DNA from: Xanthomonas campestris pv. badrii
Lineage (GTDB): Bacteria; Pseudomonadota; Gammaproteobacteria; Xanthomonadales; Xanthomonadaceae
DNA length: 64,000 nt
NCBI RefSeq assembly: GCF_012848175.1
Contig: NZ_CP051651.1
Location: forward strand, 1,612,001 to 1,676,000
Reading direction: 5' to 3'
Program-made: the position numbers and the translations under genes
In this document: positions 60,074 through 64,000 of the stretch, one piece after another
Layout of the letters: every line of letters begins with the position of its first letter
How positions within the stretch are numbered: position 1 is the stretch's first letter
The notes under the pieces: model-generated
Seen by the model: the letters and a program-made list of their open reading frames with translations, nothing else
Told to the model about the DNA's origin: nothing
Database searches by the model: none

Positions 60074-62452
60074 GTGGCCGTGCTGACCCGGCGCGAACTG
60101 TGCAAGGCCACCGGGGCCGCGCTTGCGGTCCTGGGCGCCGCACCGGTAGCCGCGCAGGCTGCGCGTCCCGGCAGTGGCGCGGGCTTGCCGGCCGTAGCGC
60201 CGGCAGACGCGCTGCAGCTGTGGTATCGCGAACCGGCCAACGAATGGGTGGAGGCCTTGCCGGTCGGCAATGGCCGACTCGGCGCGATGGTGTGGGGCGG
60301 CATTGCCCACGAGCGCCTGCAACTCAACGAAGACACGCTCTACGCGGGCGGCCCCTACGATTCCACCAGCCCGGAGGGATTGGCCGCGTTGCCGCAGGTG
60401 CGCGCGCTGATCTTTGCCGGCCGCTATGCCGAGGCCGAGCAACTGGCCGACGCCAAGCTGTTGTCGCGCCCGCTCAAGCAGATGCCGTATCAACCGTTGG
60501 GCGATCTGTTGCTGGATTTCGATCGCGCCGACGGCATCAGCGAGTACCGTCGCCAGCTCGATCTGGACACCGCGGTGGCCACCACCACGTTCCGCTCCGG
60601 TGGTGCCGTGCACCGTCGCGAGGTATTCGTGTCGGCACCGTCGCAGTGCGTTGTGGTGCGCCTGTCCTGCGATCGGCCAGGCGGTATTTCGTTGCGGGTC
60701 GGCATCGACAGCCCGCAGAGCGGCGAGGTCACGGTGGAGCAGGGCGGCCTGCTGTTCAGTGGTCGCAACAGCGGCTTTGCCGGTATCGACGGCAAGTTGC
60801 GTTTTGCCTTGCGCGTCGTGCCCAAGGTCAGCGGTGGCACCGTCAGCCATGTGCGTGACCGGCTACGTATCGAGGCTGCCGATGAAGTGGTGTTGCTGCT
60901 GACGGCCGCAACCAGTTTCCAACGTTTCGACGCGGTGGATGGCGATCCGCTGGCGTTGACGGCGGCAAGCCTGCAGAAGGCCGCCAAGTCCGATTACCCC
61001 GCATTGCTGGGTGCCCACCTTGCCGATCACCGGCGCCTGTTCCGGCGCGTGGCGATCGACCTGGGCACCAGCGAGGCGGCACGCCTGCCCACCGACGAAC
61101 GCATGCAACGGTTCGCAGCCGGCAACGATCCGGCCATGGCGGCGCTGTACCACCAGTACGGTCGCTATCTGCTGATCTGCAGTTCGCGGCCCGGCACCCA
61201 GCCGGCCAACCTGCAGGGCATCTGGAACGACCTGATGCAGCCGCCGTGGGAAAGCAAGTACACCATCAACGTCAACACCGAGATGAACTACTGGCCCAGC
61301 GAGGCCAACGCACTGCACGAATGCGTGGAACCGCTGGAATCCATGCTGCTCGACCTGGCCCAGACCGGGGCGCATACCGCTAAGGCGCTCTACGACGCGC
61401 CGGGTTGGGTGGTGCACAACAACACCGATCTGTGGCGCCAGGCCGGGCCGATCGACGGTGCGCAATGGAGCCTGTGGCCGATGGGCGGCGTCTGGCTGTT
61501 GCAGCAGCTGTGGGACCGCTGGGACTATGGCCGCGACCGCGCGTATCTGAGCAAGATCTACCCGTTGTTCAAGGGCGCGGCGGAGTTCTTCGTTGCCACC
61601 CTGGTGCGCGACCCGCAAACCGGCGCGATGGTCACCAACCCATCGATCTCGCCGGAAAACCAGCACCCGTTCGGCGCGGCCGTGTGCGCAGGTCCCACCA
61701 TGGACGCGCAGCTGCTGCGCGACCTGTTTGCGCAATGCATCGCCATGGGCAAGCTGCTGGGCGTGGATGCGGCGCTGGCACAGCAGTTGGCGAGCCTGCG
61801 CGAGCAATTGCCGCCCAACCGCATCGGCAAGGCCGGGCAGTTGCAGGAGTGGCAACAGGATTGGGATATGGACGCGCCGGAGATCCATCACCGCCATGTC
61901 TCGCATCTGTATGCGCTGCATCCTTCCAGCCAGATCAATCTGCGCGATACGCCCGAGCTTGCCGCTGCAGCCAAACGCACGCTGGAGACGCGTGGCGACA
62001 ACACCACCGGCTGGGGCATCGGCTGGCGGTTGAATCTGTGGGCGCGGTTGGCCGACGGCGAGCATGCGTATCGCATCCTGCAATTGCTGATTTCGCCCGA
62101 GCGCACCTACCCGAACCTGTTCGACGCACACCCGCCGTTTCAGATCGACGGCAACTTCGGCGGTACCGCCGGCATCACCGAAATGCTGTTGCAAAGCTGG
62201 GGCGGCAGTGTGTTTCTGCTGCCCGCATTGCCCAGCGCCTGGCCGCGCGGCAGCGTGCGTGGCCTGCGCGTGCGTGGCGGTGCCAGCATCGACCTGGAAT
62301 GGGATGGCGGTCGCTTGCTGCAGGCACGCCTGCACAGCGATCGTGGCGGGCGCTATCAACTGTCCTACGCAGGGCAGACCCTGGACCTGGAACTGGGCGC
62401 GGGCCGCACCCAGCAGGTGGGACTCAACAACAACCGATTGGTGAAGCAATGA
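60074..62452 (+). CDS. GH95 alpha-L-fucosidase with Tat-type signal
   Basis: Inverting 1,2-alpha-L-fucosidase that takes terminal fucose from xyloglucan side chains. The N-terminus TRRELCKATGAALAVLGAAPVAAQA fits a twin-arginine signal. Catalytic residues by family pattern: Asn399 and Asn401 in INVNTEMNYWP, general acid Glu528 in SISPENQ, and Asp642 in TRGDNTTGWG. The length is 792 residues. The start is GTG; GTG 60080 is equally possible. There is no in-frame ATG upstream, but a different frame opens with ATG 60009. The stop overlaps xylB by four bases. Confidence 0.92.
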   Translation: MAVLTRRELCKATGAALAVLGAAPVAAQAARPGSGAGLPAVAPADALQLWYREPANEWVEALPVGNGRLGAMVWGGIAHERLQLNEDTLYAGGPYDSTSPEGLAALPQVRALIFAGRYAEAEQLADAKLLSRPLKQMPYQPLGDLLLDFDRADGISEYRRQLDLDTAVATTTFRSGGAVHRREVFVSAPSQCVVVRLSCDRPGGISLRVGIDSPQSGEVTVEQGGLLFSGRNSGFAGIDGKLRFALRVVPKVSGGTVSHVRDRLRIEAADEVVLLLTAATSFQRFDAVDGDPLALTAASLQKAAKSDYPALLGAHLADHRRLFRRVAIDLGTSEAARLPTDERMQRFAAGNDPAMAALYHQYGRYLLICSSRPGTQPANLQGIWNDLMQPPWESKYTINVNTEMNYWPSEANALHECVEPLESMLLDLAQTGAHTAKALYDAPGWVVHNNTDLWRQAGPIDGAQWSLWPMGGVWLLQQLWDRWDYGRDRAYLSKIYPLFKGAAEFFVATLVRDPQTGAMVTNPSISPENQHPFGAAVCAGPTMDAQLLRDLFAQCIAMGKLLGVDAALAQQLASLREQLPPNRIGKAGQLQEWQQDWDMDAPEIHHRHVSHLYALHPSSQINLRDTPELAAAAKRTLETRGDNTTGWGIGWRLNLWARLADGEHAYRILQLLISPERTYPNLFDAHPPFQIDGNFGGTAGITEMLLQSWGGSVFLLPALPSAWPRGSVRGLRVRGGASIDLEWDGGRLLQARLHSDRGGRYQLSYAGQTLDLELGAGRTQQVGLNNNRLVKQ

Positions 62453-63942
62453 GCTTGTACGTAGGACTGGACGTGGGCACGCAGAGCGTCAAGCTGGTGG
62501 CCTACGCTCCGCAGGAGCGCGCCGTGGTCGCCACCATCGCCGCGCCGATGGAACTGATCAGCCGCGACGACGGCACCCGCGAGCAGCAGGCGCAGTGGTG
62601 GGTCGACGGCATCGTGCATTGCTTTGCGCAGCTCGATGCCGACCAGCGTGCGCAGGTGCGCGGCATCTCGGTGTCCGGCCAGCAGCACGGCTTCGTGCCG
62701 GTGGCTGCCGACGGCAGCGTCACCGCGCCGGTGAAGCTGTGGTGCGACACCAGCACCGCGCTGGAATGCGACGAGATCATGGACGCCGTGGGCGGCGCGG
62801 CGGGTAGCGTCGCGGCCGCAGGCAACCCGATCCTGGCCGGTTACACCGCATCCAAACTGCCGTGGACGCGCAAGCATCGTCCCGACGCCTATGCGGCCAT
62901 GACCACGGTGATGCTGCCGCACGACTACATCAATTTCTGGCTCACCGGCGAGCGCTTTGCCGAAGTCGGCGATGCCTCCGGCACCGGCTGGCTGGATGTA
63001 CGCACACGGCAGTGGTCCGAACGCATGCTCGGCGCGGTGGATGCGCAGCGCGATCTGCGCACCGCACTGCCGCCGCTGGTGGACACCGGCGCGGTCTACC
63101 CATTGTCCGATGCCGCGGCCGAGGCGCTGAACCTGCCGGCCGGCGTGCGCGTGACCACCGGCGGTGGCGACAACATGATGGCCGCCATCGGCACCGGCAA
63201 CGTGGTGCCAGGCCGCCTGACCATGAGCCTGGGCACCAGCGGCACCTTGTTCGCTTACGCCGATCACCCGGTGGTGGACGACGATGCGCGCTGGGCTGCG
63301 TTCTGCTCGTCCAGCGGCGGCTGGCTGCCGCTGATCTGCACCATGAACTGCACCGTCGCCACCGAGGCGGTGATGCGCATGTTCTCGATCACCCGCGAGC
63401 AGACCGAGTCGATGATCGCCGACACCGCGCCGGGCGCCGACGGGCTGGTGTTGCTGCCGTTCTTCAATGGCGAACGCACGCCCAATCTGCCCGATGCACG
63501 CGGCTGCCTGTTCGGCATGGACCTGCACAACACCACCGCCGCGCATTTCTATCGCGCCGCGATGGAAGGGGCCACCTATAGCCTGCGCAATGGCTTCGAT
63601 GCCTTCGTCGCCGCCGGCCTGCAGTTCGACACCATCCTGCTCACCGGCGGTGGCAGCAAGAGCGCGCAGTGGCGGCAAATGGTCGCCGACGTGTTCAACC
63701 TGCCGGTCGTGGTGCCGACCCAGCCCGAGGGCGCCGCCTTCGGTGCCGCCTTGCAGGCGCTATGGGCCTGCGAGCGCGACGATGGTGGCACCGATGCGTT
63801 GTCGGATGTGGTGCTGGAGCACCTGCAGGTGGACGACGCACTTGCCGCCCAGCCCGACCCGCAGCGCGTGGCCCAGTACCAGCAGCATTACCAGACCTTT
63901 CTCAAGCACCTGCACGTCGTCAGCCCGCTCTACGCTGACTGA
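62449..63942 (+). CDS. xylB: Xylulokinase
   Basis: FGGY-family kinase that phosphorylates D-xylulose for the pentose-phosphate pathway. The N-terminus YVGLDVGTQSVKLVAY is the phosphate loop. GISVSGQQHGFVPV contacts the sugar, Asp241 in TTGGGDNMMAAIGTG is the catalytic base, and ILLTGGGSKSAQWRQMVADV is the C-terminal ATP motif. It has 497 residues. Its start overlaps the fucosidase stop, which ties xylose use to xyloglucan breakdown, and xylA begins 36 bases downstream. Confidence 0.96.
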   Translation: MSLYVGLDVGTQSVKLVAYAPQERAVVATIAAPMELISRDDGTREQQAQWWVDGIVHCFAQLDADQRAQVRGISVSGQQHGFVPVAADGSVTAPVKLWCDTSTALECDEIMDAVGGAAGSVAAAGNPILAGYTASKLPWTRKHRPDAYAAMTTVMLPHDYINFWLTGERFAEVGDASGTGWLDVRTRQWSERMLGAVDAQRDLRTALPPLVDTGAVYPLSDAAAEALNLPAGVRVTTGGGDNMMAAIGTGNVVPGRLTMSLGTSGTLFAYADHPVVDDDARWAAFCSSSGGWLPLICTMNCTVATEAVMRMFSITREQTESMIADTAPGADGLVLLPFFNGERTPNLPDARGCLFGMDLHNTTAAHFYRAAMEGATYSLRNGFDAFVAAGLQFDTILLTGGGSKSAQWRQMVADVFNLPVVVPTQPEGAAFGAALQALWACERDDGGTDALSDVVLEHLQVDDALAAQPDPQRVAQYQQHYQTFLKHLHVVSPLYAD

Positions 63943-63978
63943 TTCACTACTCCCCCAGAACCAAGGACATCACACCCC

Positions 63979-64000
63979 ATGAGCAACACCGTTTACATCG
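63979..64000 (+). CDS. xylA: Xylose isomerase (only the first codons are in the window)
   Basis: The window ends seven codons into this frame, which reads MSNTVYI. An AAGGA ribosome site is at 63962. MSNTVYIG is the start I remember for Xanthomonas xylose isomerase, and position after xylB fits. With so few residues the call depends on context. Confidence 0.75.

Overview
The window is high-GC chromosomal DNA from a gammaproteobacterium of the Xanthomonas type. Four things point there. A 19-bp palindromic LexA box of the Xanthomonas/Xylella form precedes lexA. Two very large TonB-dependent receptors of the Xanthomonas/Caulobacter family are present. A complete xyloglucan-utilisation locus ends in xylB-xylA. 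Gene order follows gammaproteobacterial blocks (ftsB-ispD-ispF-truD-surE-pcm-nlpD; miaA-hfq-hflX; lexA-recA-recX-alaS-csrA; bcp-gcvR-dapA-bamC), but no rpoS follows nlpD. No phage, plasmid, insertion sequence or CRISPR array is visible.

Layout. 1-6.5 kb: cell division and isoprenoid synthesis (ftsB, ispD, ispF), tRNA pseudouridylation (truD), an Smr protein on the minus strand, surE, pcm, a YqaA membrane protein and nlpD. 6.5-14.6 kb: a heptad repeat array, an Mth938-fold protein and yhbY on minus, then rlmE, ftsH, folP, miaA, hfq, hflX and pncC. 14.8-25.5 kb: a TonB-dependent receptor and an ABC1/UbiB-type kinase, then lexA, recA, recX, alaS, csrA and tRNA-Ser(GCU). 25.8-31.2 kb: a soluble triple-PAS chemotaxis transducer, a pirin with a divergent LysR regulator, a DedA-rhodanese fusion and two tRNA-Arg(ACG) genes. 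31.2-37.1 kb, minus strand: an alpha/beta hydrolase, thiD, a DUF1275 protein, a lipoprotein, a PIN-PhoH ATPase, PrxQ (bcp), an RraB-like protein and gcvR. 37.2-39.1 kb: dapA, a BamC-like lipoprotein and fdxA.

39.5-64 kb is a carbohydrate island. A minus-strand operon (dgoA-dgoD-lactonase-dgoK) encodes D-galactonate catabolism, with a divergent GbpR-like LysR regulator. Two TonB-dependent receptors follow, then GH74 xyloglucanase, a CE20-type acetylesterase, GH35 beta-galactosidase, GH31 alpha-xylosidase, GH95 alpha-L-fucosidase, xylulokinase and the first codons of xylose isomerase. Together they would cut xyloglucan outside, import the oligosaccharides, deacetylate and trim them in the periplasm, and feed xylose to XylA/XylB. 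Galactose could go to the dgo route through a dehydrogenase not seen here. The xyloglucan locus itself is already known from Xanthomonas citri (recalled from the literature, not checked).

The observation I rate highest is a shared 14-nt motif, GAAWWTTTCATTKG. It lies upstream of both large TonB receptors and again between the LysR gene and the dgo operon, which suggests that one regulator ties galactonate catabolism to xyloglucan uptake. I also report inverted heptad arrays, one of which has become the C-terminus of IspD, a shared leader for the receptor pair, strong terminators inside the xyloglucan cluster and a Tat-type signal on the fucosidase.
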